Shown here: one piece after another, positions 1-11,100 of the stretch
Layout: the number at the start of each line of letters is the position of its first letter
How positions within the stretch are numbered: position 1 is the stretch's first letter
Assembly: GCF_000186865.1 (NCBI RefSeq)
Contig: NW_008705584.1
Coordinates: 469,397-484,694, forward strand
Length of the DNA stretch: 15,298 nucleotides
Reading direction: 5' to 3'
From: Aureococcus anophagefferens
Lineage: Eukaryota; Sar; Pelagophyceae; Pelagomonadales; Pelagomonadaceae
The notes under the pieces: generated by a model
Told to the model about the DNA's origin: nothing
Database searches by the model: none
The model's input: only the letters and a program-made list of their open reading frames with translations
Made by a program: the position numbers and the translations under genes

Positions 1-3000
1 AGCGAGGCTGAGCGCACCNGCTGTTGCCAGCGGCTGCAGCAGCCCCTGAACTGAAGATGAGTAGTCCACTCGCACCGTTGGCGCTGCCAGCGTTCATGGA
101 AGCGACCCGAAGTACACCGCTTGTTGCTGCAGTACCTTCCCCAACAGCAAGACAAAGACGACCACCCGTCTTCATGGTTGTGCAACCAGCCTGAAGCAGC
201 ACACTACCACCTTCCCCACTGGTGCCACTCCCAACAGTAAAAACACTACAACCACCACGACCCATCCTGGCGACCCCCGAGCCAACAACGATCTTGCCAC
301 TATTGCCGCCTGCAGTGGTCCCAGAGCTGAATGATAAGCGACCACTGGAGCCTCCAGGGCCCGCATTTGCGCTCAGAAGCACAACGCTACCGCTACTCGT
401 CACAGTGCCCTCACCACCGCATAATCTGACAGCACCACCCGTATCTGAGGTACTTCTTCCTGCCTGGCACTGAATAGCGCCACCAAAGCCACTGCTGCCG
501 CTACCAGCACTAACAGCAACAGCACCTCCTCGTCCAGTAGATGAGGCCCGGCTGCCGACTCGGACCTCACCAGCGTTCCCCGTGCTTGCTGTTCCACTGC
601 TAAACGCAAGACGACCAGAAGCGCCATCAGTACCACCATTTTCCGTGCGCAAAACGAATGAGCCGCTACTTGACACGGTTCCTTCTGCAACGCCGAGGCC
701 CACAGTTCCGCCGGTGGAAATGGCGCTCCTACCTGAAGCAACTCGAAGAGCACCCCCCACACCAGATGTTCCACTACCGGCAGCGAGGCGCACCGCACCG
801 CCTTTACCACCCGTGGTCGAATGCGTTCCAAGAGTGACACGGCCCGAGTTCCCGCTCCGTGCTGTGCCAGACGAAAAAACAAGATAGCCGCTGGCACCAG
901 AGCCTCCGGACGCCGCCCATGATTGGACACGAACATCACCGCTGCTGGAAGTGGTGCCCTCGCCTGCTCGTGCAGAGACACACCCACCTGTTCGTTCTAT
1001 ACTACGTCCCGACTGGATACGCGCACGCCCGCCAGATCCCGTGCCTCCACCGGCAGATACAGTTATCCTGCCACCTCGACCAGAATGTGCTGGTCCGGAC
1101 CCCAGGAGCACACAACCCGAATTACTGCGGCCTGAGGATCCGGTGCTGAAAGCAAGGCGTCCACTCGCGCCCGCGCTGCCTCCATTTGCTGATCGCACGT
1201 ACACAATGCCACTGCTGGTCGCTGTACCCTCACTCGATGAGGCCGCCACAGCACCACCTGTTCGACACATGCCACGACCTGCTACCGCGGATATCGCACC
1301 ACCAGCTCCAGACGTCCCACTGCCAGATGAGACTACCATGCACCCTCCACGTCCAGCTGTTGTCACTCCGGAACCAAGGCCAGCGACGCCAGTATTACCA
1401 AATTTTGTGTTCCCGGAACTAAAACAAAGACAGCCCGACGCTGCATGGGAAATTCCTGCGTTGCCACTGCGTAAGAGAATAGTCCCACTAGTCGCCGCAA
1501 CACCTTCACCAGATGGAAGGGACATCTCACCACCAGTGCACACTGCACTCCGGCCACCACGCAACAAAACCAAACCTCCAGCACCGCTTCCGCCTTCACC
1601 GACAACAAAGCTAAGAAAGCCCCCCCCCCCCCCGGTCGCGGCACCAGTCCCCAGGCATGTGTCACCAGCGTTGCCAGCGAGAGCTGAACCAGAGCTGAAA
1701 ACAAGACGGCCACTAGAACCCGCATCGCCTCCGTTGGCTGTACACACCATGATTGTCCCCGAACTCGCCATGACGCCACAGCCAGTAGAAATACTTGCTA
1801 TGCCACCGGTCTTTTCTGCCCGTGCGACACGACCTGCGCCAATAGCAACTGCCCCACCCCGGCCGCTTGCACCACTACCGATAGCAAAGCGTGCAGAACC
1901 AGCACCACCTGCGGTTGCTGTCCCTGAACCCAGACAAACTGTCCCAGAGTTGCTTGTCGTCGCTGTTCCAGAACTGAATGATAGGCGGCCACTTGATCCT
2001 GATTGGCCACCGTTTGCGCCGAGGGCGGAAACACTTCCACTGCTTGAAGCGGTACCTTCACCGGCAATGATCACAAGAGCTCCACCCCTTCGAATATTGG
2101 CCCGGCCCGCCGAGGCCATGCTCCCTCCTCCTGATCCACTGGCACCAATGCCCGCAAATATGCGCAACAAACCACCGGAACCACTTGTGGTCGCGCCTGT
2201 GCCCAGAAGCAATACTCCTGTGTTTCCTTTACATGCTGATCCCGCACTAAAAATAAGGCGTCCACTTGCTCCAGTGTGGCCAGAATTCGCCCCGCGTATG
2301 AATACAACGCCTGAACTTGAGGCACCACAACCTCCTGCAGAGATGGCGGCGAAACCTCCCGTGGATGTCGTAGTGCGCCCAGCTATTGCTGCTAGGTCAC
2401 CAGCTCTTCCACTCATTCCACTGCCAACGATCGCTTGAAGTGTGCCACTCGAACCCCCAGTGCCCCCCCCCGACCCCAGCCGCAGAGCTCCACTGTTACC
2501 ACGACGTGCAGTACCTGTGCTAAAGAGAAGACGCCCACTTACTCCGGCGCCACCTGCATTAGCAGCACGCATCGCGATTGTCCCCGTCGATGCTGACGCA
2601 CCAGATGTAGCAGCCACGGCCGCAGCACCGCCCGTACGGCTGCAACTACGCCCAGCACGGAGTGCGAGTGTCCCACCGGTGCCGCTTGCACCAACGCCGG
2701 CAGCAAATGTCACTAAGCCACCACAGCCACCAGTAGCTGTACCAGACCCAACCCGCAAAGCTCCAGAATTGCCACCGTAGCTCGTGCCACTACTGAAAGT
2801 TAACGCCCCACTAACCCCGACGCACCCACTGTTGGCGCTGCGCAGGTGACATACACCTGACGTCGTAGCAGCAGCACCTCCGGCAGCGAGACACAACACG
2901 CCACCTGAGCGAGAAGCTGAACGACCGGAGAAGGCGGCACAGCTACATGCAACCCCACTCTGTCCGCTGCCAACGCTGAGGTGTGTAGCACCGCCACAGC

Positions 3001-4180
3001 CTGTTGAAACTGCACCAGTACCAAGATTGAGAGAGCCGGTGTTTCCAGCATAGGCAGAACCCGAACTGAAGCAAAGGCGCGCGCTTGCACCATGGCACCC
3101 ACTACCGTTGGATGTCATGATGACAAGACTGCCAGTTGTGGCCAAACCCGAGCTCGCGCCTTGGAGAATCAACGCGCCGCCAGAAGCTGTGGTGCTTCGA
3201 CCCGCTCTCGCAGCAGCACCACCACCATTGCCAGATGTACCGCTACCGACCGTCATGCGCACAGCACCCCCCCTGCCCCCAGTTGAGGCGCCAGAACCGA
3301 CCGAACACGAACCCGAGTTTCCGCGTGAAGCTGTACCAGCACTGAAGGTCATGCATCCGGAGACCCCTGTGTTGCCACTGTTCACCGCGACAATGCGTAG
3401 AATACCACTCGTACGGGCGGTTCCTTCTCCCGACACAATGAGTATGGCACCGCCGGTCTGGCTGCGACCACGGCCAGCTATGCTAGCCGCCTGCCCCCCT
3501 TGCCCGCTGGTGCCACTGCCAGCCGCCAATCGCATGGAGCCTGCGCGACCTCCAGTAGCGGCGCCCGACCCTACCTTGACAGCGCCTGCATTTGCATCAG
3601 CAGCAGAGCCTGAACTGAAAACAAGCGCCGCCGATGAACCTCGCAGTCCAGCATTGGGAATGGCCACTCGAATGAAACCACTTGTTGAAATAGCACCCTC
3701 GCCAGCTGTGATAGCAAGACATCCACCGGTTCCACTGCAGGCCCGACCAGCCACAGCACGAACCACACCGCCTGTGCTCACGCCTGCCCCAACAAATGCA
3801 ATCACAGCACCACCGCGTCCACCTGTGGCCGCCCCTGTTCCGTACACAAGTTCTCCCGAGTTACCCAGTGAAGTTGTACCAGAGCTGAAGCGCAAACCTC
3901 CACTAGCACCACGTGCTCCGGCATTTGCAGTGCGCACGCGTACTGAACCGGAAGAAGATGCAGCGCCGCCTGCCGCACCGAGGCGAGTGCGGCCACCCGT
4001 GTGCTCGTCACTCCGACCCGCTCGAACGGTGACATTGCCACCGCGACCAGAGGTTCCGTCCCCTGCGCTGAGGGCCAATGCGCCACCACGGCCGCCTCGC
4101 GCTCCACCAGACCCTAGGTAAATACGACCAGCGTTGCCACAGGTAGCGCCACCAGTTCGCGTGTTCAAAAAACCAGAACG
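1..4180 (-). repeat. Tandem superrepeat array, 273-bp (91-codon) period, about 16 copies
   Basis: The glycine codon of the recurring F-S-S-G marker (lower plus-strand coordinate) falls at 44, 320, 593, 866, 1139, 1412, 1688, 1967, 2240, 2513, 2786, 3059, 3335, 3608, 3878 and 4151. Spacings are 276, 273, 273, 273, 273, 276, 279, 273, 273, 273, 273, 276, 273, 270 and 273 bases, always a multiple of three. On the plus strand the marker looks like CTGAA-A-CAAGACG. The copies are diverged in sequence, so this is a coding repeat, not a recent satellite. Confidence 0.9.
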
Positions 4181-5106
4181 CCCCGACGAATCAGCGCTCG
4201 CAGCTGTCGCAAGGGCGATATCCCCAGAAGAGCTGGCGTCGCCCCAGCCACTCCGCAGCTCTATTGAACCACCAGATGCCGAAGCGCCACTACCAGCAAC
4301 TATGGTCCCAGTGCCACCATGGGTGGCTGCGCCTGAAGTAACAGTTACGACACCACCACCGTGACAGAAGTCTTCGTCAGCAGCTAGGGTACTTCCAGCT
4401 TCTATCACAGCACCCCCGCCCACTCCAGAGCTACCTTCGCCAACGTCACAGCACATTGACCCTCCACCACCCGAAGCTGCGTTCCCACTTGCAAACGAAA
4501 GTGCCCCGGAATTACCACGAGATGCGGTACCAGATGCAAGTATGAGCCAGCCTGATGCTCCGCCCGTACCACCATCTGCCGTGTGAACAATGATACCCCC
4601 AGATGTCGAGGTGATACCTAGGCCACCATAAAGACGCACGGCACCGCCGGAGTCTGTCCGACCACAACCTGCGTGGCATAGAGCACTACCACCTGCGCCA
4701 AACGCGGACGCACGACTCCGCCCTGCTGCAAGAACGACAGAGCCGCCAGCAGTAGCATCATTTGCGGATCCACCAGCGCGCACTGCAGCATTCCCGCCAT
4801 CGCCACTGTCACCAATACCAACAGATGCGACACAGCGCCCACCACTGCCACCTACTGTCGACCCAGAGCCAAGGCGAAGTGCACCAGAGTCACCAAGACT
4901 CGTGGTACCCGTCGCAAGCAGGTGTGAGCCACTGACGCCCCGGAACCCGGCATTTTGTGTGAGAACTAGAATGCGACCCGCCTGTGCTCCCCCATCCATG
5001 CGTCCGGAGCCAGATACGAGTCCCACATCTCCACCGATTGTTGATTTACCAGTCACAAACGATGAGCGAAGGAGTGATTCGCCGACCTTGAGTGTCACGT
5101 CACCAC
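1..5106 (-). CDS. Exon E: regular 91-residue superrepeat array, open at the left edge
   Basis: About 1,702 codons run without a stop, using triplets whose lower coordinate is 2 modulo 3, to the window edge. The right end (GGDVTLKVGESLLRSSFVTG) is transitional. Two units of 126 codons follow, then about 16 units of about 91 codons. A typical unit has six blocks: G-A-S-G-R-L-x-F-S-S-G-T-A; G-N-S-G-x-V-x-V-G-S-G; G-R-G-G-A-V-x-V-x-A-G; G-x-G-G-x-V-x-x-x-A-G-R; T-G-G-x-V-x-L-x-x-G-E-G-T; and S-S-G-x-V-x-L-R-T-A-N-A-G. The copies differ strongly at the DNA level while keeping the protein pattern. This implies old duplications held by selection. A glycine homopolymer from a C14 run on the plus strand at 1620-1633 does not break the frame. 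The extreme left end contains N at 19. Confidence 0.85.
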
Positions 5107-8100
5107 CTACCATTCGTAAAATTAAATAGATCTAATTACTCATTTGTGGTTGAACGGCGAACATTGACAGTCAACGCGGGGGGCACGCCGGACCCCGAAA
5201 CGGCTGTCCCGGTCATCAACCTCAGAAATCCACTGCTTCCGGCGCTTGTTGACCCCGTCGTGAGCGTCACAGAGCCACTCCGCCCGATATCAGAGCCCGA
5301 TGCTGCAGTTGCCATGGCGAGGCTCCCGCTGTTACGATCAACACCTCGTCCGGTTGCAATGCAAACACTTCCACCTGCATCTCGAGCTGAGCCGCCAGCG
5401 TCGATTGAAACCCGGCCAGCCGAGTCTGATAAGCGTGCTGATCCTACAAACAAACGGCACGAGCCACCACCCCCATCTTCGGCAGCGCCCGTTCCTAGAT
5501 ACAGGGACCTATACTCAAAAGTTTCAATTTCACATGATTATAAATCAGCTTTGACGCACCCTGCATCTCCAGTTATAGTCGTGCCGGTTACAAGATCAAG
5601 GGCCCCACTTTCTCCCTCGCTGCCTGCGTCTGATGTGCGTAGCACCAGGCTTCCACTTCCCGACGAGGTCCCCGGACCCGTAGTAATATTTACCTAAAGA
5701 CGAAGCGATCAGTAGTACAAGTCACACCCCCTCGGCCATCGCATGCACATTACTAGGACACTGCACAATGGACATCACCACCAGGGTAGCCCGGCCCCGC
5801 CACAAAGGTCAAGGCACCACCCCGGTCCCGGTCGCCACCAGACGGACAGCAAAAGTTGATCTCGCCACCACCAGCTCGAGTGCGTGCGGAGGAGTCACCC
5901 GCAGCTATGAGCACGTCACCGCCAGCATCGCCATGCGCAGTACCCACGTTCACTACCAACCCACCGCCTGTCGCACCATCACCATTACCGGACTGCAACA
6001 AAACTGCGCCCGAGTTGCCATCTGATGATGTTCCTGAACCAAATTGCAACGTACCAGAAGCGCCTGTTCCTGTCGCTGTTTGTGAAGCAAGACGCACGGG
6101 CCCTGAGGCGTCACCTCCACCACCTCTCAAGGTAAGCTTGCCGCCAGTTTGAGCTGTCGCCGTCCCACCCGAGATCAAAGCAGTTCCTCCGGAAACACGT
6201 GAATCACCCAGACTGGCAGCCCCTGACAAAGAATCGCCTGCCTGGATGAGAACAGCACCAGCAGTGTCACCGCGGGCTGCTCCAGCAACGATGTATGCCG
6301 CCCCGCCGTCGCCTTCCTCGCCCAGTCCAACGGCTGCTATGATGCCTCCAGCCGAGCCTCCATGGCCCGCACCGCTCCTAAGCATAGAAGCACCGCCGCG
6401 CTCACCTTGACCTGCCAATGAGACTACACTACCAGGATCTGAACGACGACTGACAGTCCCAGTGGAACCGACATAAGCTGCACCACCACCTTTGCCTCCC
6501 GCCAAAAAAATGGAACCACCCTGCGAGTTCGCTGGGGCACCAGTGCAAAGACTCACAGCACCTGATGATGAGACAGACTGAGCATCCGTCGGGTCTACTG
6601 ACCCAGTGCCTAGAACTGTAAGACCACTACCCCCGTTAGCTGCCGCAGCTGTTCGCAACAGAAGGGCCCCACTTGCAGTATCCTTCGCACCAAGGCCAGA
6701 TACGAGATTTGACATGCCGCCGAGAAGCTTGCCAGCACCGGCTGTCAACACCACGCTGCCGCCGTCTGCACCAGCATCACCAAGACAGACGCTCGTACAA
6801 CTGCTCGACCCCGCACCCAATTCAAATGCCCCGCCGCAACTTCCACCGGACGTGGCGTCACCTGCGGTTGCCATGATCAGACCGTGGCCTTCAGCTCCGT
6901 TGGACCAATTTCGCCCAAGAAGGACAGAACCTGCACAGCCACCAGCAGTATTTCCGGTCGCCACAGTAACGAGCCCAGACGATGCCCCGCCTCCAGTCCC
7001 CAATATGACCCCACTGCCCGCCGCGGCCTCCGCAGAGATTCCGCTACTAGCTCCACGGCTGCTCGAACCAGTGGCCACGCAAATGGCCCCGCCATTACAT
7101 GCGTGACCATCACCACTCATAAGCCGAGCCGCGCCACCTGTACCTGCGTCGGCCACGCCCGCAGTCATGTTTACCAGTCCACCACCCTCCGCTGAAGTCC
7201 CCCCCCCCTCAATCAGTACCCCCCCTCCAGGACCTCCACTACTGCCTGCTTTGCATATAACTACGCCACCACCAAGGTCACCGTCGCCACCGCAAACCTG
7301 GAGTTCCCCACCTGAGCTGCTGAGACCGGCCATAAAGCGCAATCCCCCTCCATGTTCCGACAGACCGGCCTCGACAACGATGGCCGCACCAACTCGACCT
7401 GCCTGCCCAGCAATTATTTCCATCGAGCCACCCGATCCAAAGGACGAGGCACCCGTACTGATGAGACCTGGCCCGGTGGAACCAATAGTCGTTGCGCTGC
7501 CAGTCTCCATGCAACAATGACCGGAGGCTCCACTGCAGCCACTCGCACCAGATGTCATGATCGAGAGACGACCGCTCCGCAACCCACGGTCTCGACCCGT
7601 GGCAAGGGTGATGTGCCCACCGGAAGCCCCACCTGCAGCAGCAATCGAGATTCTACCACCAGACTTCGATCCTCTACCCGCAGTGAGTTCTACTGTGGCA
7701 CCAGTAGAATCCACCGGACTCATGCCGACAGAAACATGGGCGTTACCACCATACGACGAAGCGAATGAACCGCCTGAAGATAATTCAACCTCTCCACCTC
7801 CGCGTTGTCCCGCGCCTGTGGCAATCGTACCGTGGCCTGAACACCCGCTGGTTGAATGCCCAGTCAAAATTGAGGTGCTCCCACCATTATTCCCAGTTGC
7901 CGCATTCACCAAGACGCCCCCCCCTGGTCCAGCTGCCAGAGCGAGCGCTCCTCCACTGAACGATGAGCCGCCACCACTAAACTGTGAACAGCCCCCACCC
8001 ATGCCAGCTTGGTACATCCCGCTTGCACCCGGGCCCGTCTGTGCACGGCCTGTGATGGCGAGTAGGCGGCCACCATCTCCTTGCTCAGACCCAGACCCGG

Positions 8101-11100
8101 ATCCAGCAGCTCCAGCGACCCCACCTCCAAGTGAAATGCCGACCCCAGCGTTCAGAGCAATGTGCCCCCCGCGGTCGCCGAGGCCGGCGCTCAATGCCAT
8201 CAGCCCACCGTAGGTACCAGCCCCAGATCCGATACCTAGCTTGCCACCTTCAGTACCACTCCCGGCGCATACACTAACTGCAGAACCCCCACTTCCACAG
8301 CCGACGTGAAGAGTGGCATCACCAGATGCCACGCCACACTTGGCAATGCTTCCGGTGGCAAGTTGCACTTTTCCAGCGATTGCTTCGCCACATGCCCCGG
8401 CCGTTGTTAATAGGGATTCTCCACTTGTCCCTCCTGGGCCACTAGACACGGAAGTCGTACCGCCCACCGATCTTGAAATACCCGCAGACACGCTCACCAA
8501 GCCGCCAGCGCCATGCCCATCACCTCCTGATGCTGCCAGGCACCCACCGTTCGATGCCACCCCTGCCGACATAATAACACTGCCACCCGCTCCAACCGCT
8601 TGCCCGGGGGAAGCTTGTACAGAGCCAGTTGCCCCGCCTGCCGACGTGCCTGACGTCATCACCACGCTGCCACTGGCACCCGTACGGCTAGTAGCACTCG
8701 CCAAGATCACGGGCCGACTGCGAAGTGCGCAGGCAGTCTGTACCCTACATGGGCCTCCGTAGACTTGGCCTACACCAGCTCTGACACAAATATCGCCGCC
8801 AACTCCAGCCGTGGCAGTGCCAGCGATGATGTTGAGATCTCCACCTTGATACTCTGCCGAGCCACCACCGATCGAGGTGTTCCCCCCCACGCTCAAGAAT
8901 GAGAACCCAGCGCAAAGACGCGCGTCACCGCCAACGTTACCTGTCGAGGTGCCAGCACCAAGAATTTCCTTGTTCTTCACAGCCGCTGCACAACCACCTG
9001 CGATGCAACCATTGCCACCGCCGTAGCCAGAACCCGCAATGGCAGAGATGACACCACCTAGAGCCGCTGTATTACGATCTGCAACAGCTCCGCCATCCCC
9101 ACCCGCATTAACGAGCATCGATCCTGTACACCCCGTACAACTATCCCCGACTAGGAACTCGACCCCCCCCCCCGACCCAGCTAGTGTCGATCCAGAGGTC
9201 ATACTGACGGCGCCTGAATCCGTGATCGCACGATCCCCACTGCGGAGAGCAAGCTCGCCTCCATCCGAGAATGCGCCTGCGGCACTCACCACAACATCGG
9301 CACGTTGCAAGGAACCGGCTGTTCTACCTGCCCGCACGAGCATATTGCCACCACATGTTTGCCCCGCACCAGAAACAAGCGAGACCTCTCCACCAGCGCC
9401 GCCGCCGGCCGAGTTGGAGCCGGCGAACAAGCTTGCGGCCGCCCCAGTCCCTGCGTGTGAGTTGCATGTCATCCCAACCGTGGCTCCCAGAGTAACAGCC
9501 CCCCCATCGCAGATAGTCGAGGTACCAGACGCCAGAGTAGTAGTGCGAGCTTCTCCACTTGTCGAACCAGACATCATGCTCACTGTGCCCGTGGCTGCGG
9601 CCGCGCCTGTTGAAATACTCTCATTTCCAGAAGTTACAGCCTCCGGCGTAGTCAAAAATAGTATTCCACTCAACCCCCCAGTGCCGCATCCGGATCTAAG
9701 CAGAACCCCACCCGCCTGGCGCGAGTTGGCAAATTCTGATACACCGCCACCGCGTATAATCTCATCACCCCCGACAGCAGCCGCACCCATCGTGCCCCCT
9801 CCGGATAGCGCAACGACGCCACCGTGCAAATCGCTGTCACCGGCACTCAAAAGGGCCGCTCCACCCGCCACATTAGCTGAGTTGGCCCCGATCCTTGTAC
9901 GCCCCACAGTTTGGCCATCAGCAGAGTTCTTTAGATAGACAGCCCCACCGCACGCAACGGCTCCTGAAACGAGCTCAACGCTACCAGCCCCTCCACTCGC
10001 CGCATCTGCAGTTCCCGCCATTATCGAAATTGCCCCACCACTACCAGCTGCGGGACTCTTGGCAGAAATGCAGATTTGACCTGTCATGCGATTCGCGTGC
10101 CCTGTCTCAAAAGTGACAGCACCTGATCTGCTAGCCCGAGCCATACCAGTCTCGAGGCCTAACGGCCCCGTGTCTCCCAGTACGTTACAAGGGCTCGATA
10201 CAACAATTTGACCAGCATTGCTTGATGCTCCCGATGCACCCACGAGGGTGACGGTACCCCCAGTTGCGACCATCCCAGCACCAGCTACAAGGTCTATTTG
10301 GCCGCCGTCTCCGCCCCGCCCCGCCAGAAATGTGGACGTTCCCCCCTGAACCATGTTGGTGACTGCGCTACTACCTGCGATGAGAGTGATGCTCCCTGTC
10401 CCTGCCCCACGGTCACTAGTACCTCTACCAGCGCTGATGACAATCTCGCCTGTAGTTGGCCCTGATCCAACCCGCATGTTGATGAGACCTGATCTACCAG
10501 AAGATGCAATACCGGCCGAGCGCAATAGTACGGAACCGGAGACTGACGATGCCCGAGCGGAGAGCACTCCCAAGGACCCTGTCCCAACAGAACCACCGCC
10601 GCTTTTTAGCTTTATAGCTGCACCGACGCCACACCTGGCACTGCCAGCAAAAATACCCAGACTGCCCCCAGACATACCACCTTTACCCGCTACCATTCTC
10701 AATGCCCCCCCGATGTCTGCCGAAGCACCGGTGGTAAAGACGACCGTACCATCAGCTGATGCGCCAAATGAGATGTTACCTGAGAGCAAGGTACTACTGC
10801 CGCCTCGAAGCTGAACTCCCCCGCCGCCTTCCTGTCCATCGCCACCGCACATAGTTATGCCACCACCTGCATCGACTGCAGCTGCCGCCTGCACTACAAA
10901 ATTACCAGCGTGGCCCTTTCTCGTCGCACCTGCAAGCGCCCCAACAGCGCCAGCGGTGAACGCGGCGGTGCCCGACGCAAGGTGCACAATACCGGCCGTT
11001 GCCTCGGATAAGCCTGTTGCTAGCCGGACATCTCCAGTGTCCACCATCATCACAGGAGTAATCAGAACAACATCCGCGCTGGTGTCGGAAATTAGCGTCG

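Noticed and set aside
400..987. Minus-strand open frames of about 60-195 codons in another frame (also near 1363-1779, 1798-2328, 2800-3102, 3802-4107)
   Set aside because: They are Val/Leu/Ala-rich shifted readings of the same Gly/Ser repeat DNA. They recur at the superrepeat spacing and show no independent motif.
951..2438. 495-codon open frame on the plus strand, Pro/Ala/Arg-rich
   Set aside because: It is the antisense of the 91-codon repeat array. Gly, Ser and Ala codons read backwards give Pro, Ala, Arg and Thr codons and rarely stops. It has no domain or start context of its own, and the minus strand carries the coherent repeat.
3108..4121. 337-codon plus-strand open frame, similarly Pro-rich
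   Set aside because: It lies in the same antisense register as the other plus-strand frames (222, 582, 4134, 4902, 9039, 10857) and mirrors the coding repeat.
1..4180. Non-coding satellite or CRISPR-like array because of the 273-bp period
   Set aside because: Copies are strongly diverged in DNA, spacing changes only by multiples of three, and the translated pattern is conserved, so the repeat is coding.
5107..5773. Pseudogene decay as the reason for three closely spaced frame breaks
   Set aside because: Not fully excluded, but each gap has an AG acceptor and an AT-rich interior. Joining the flanks restores the repeat register exactly, and the remaining 15 kb has no stops.
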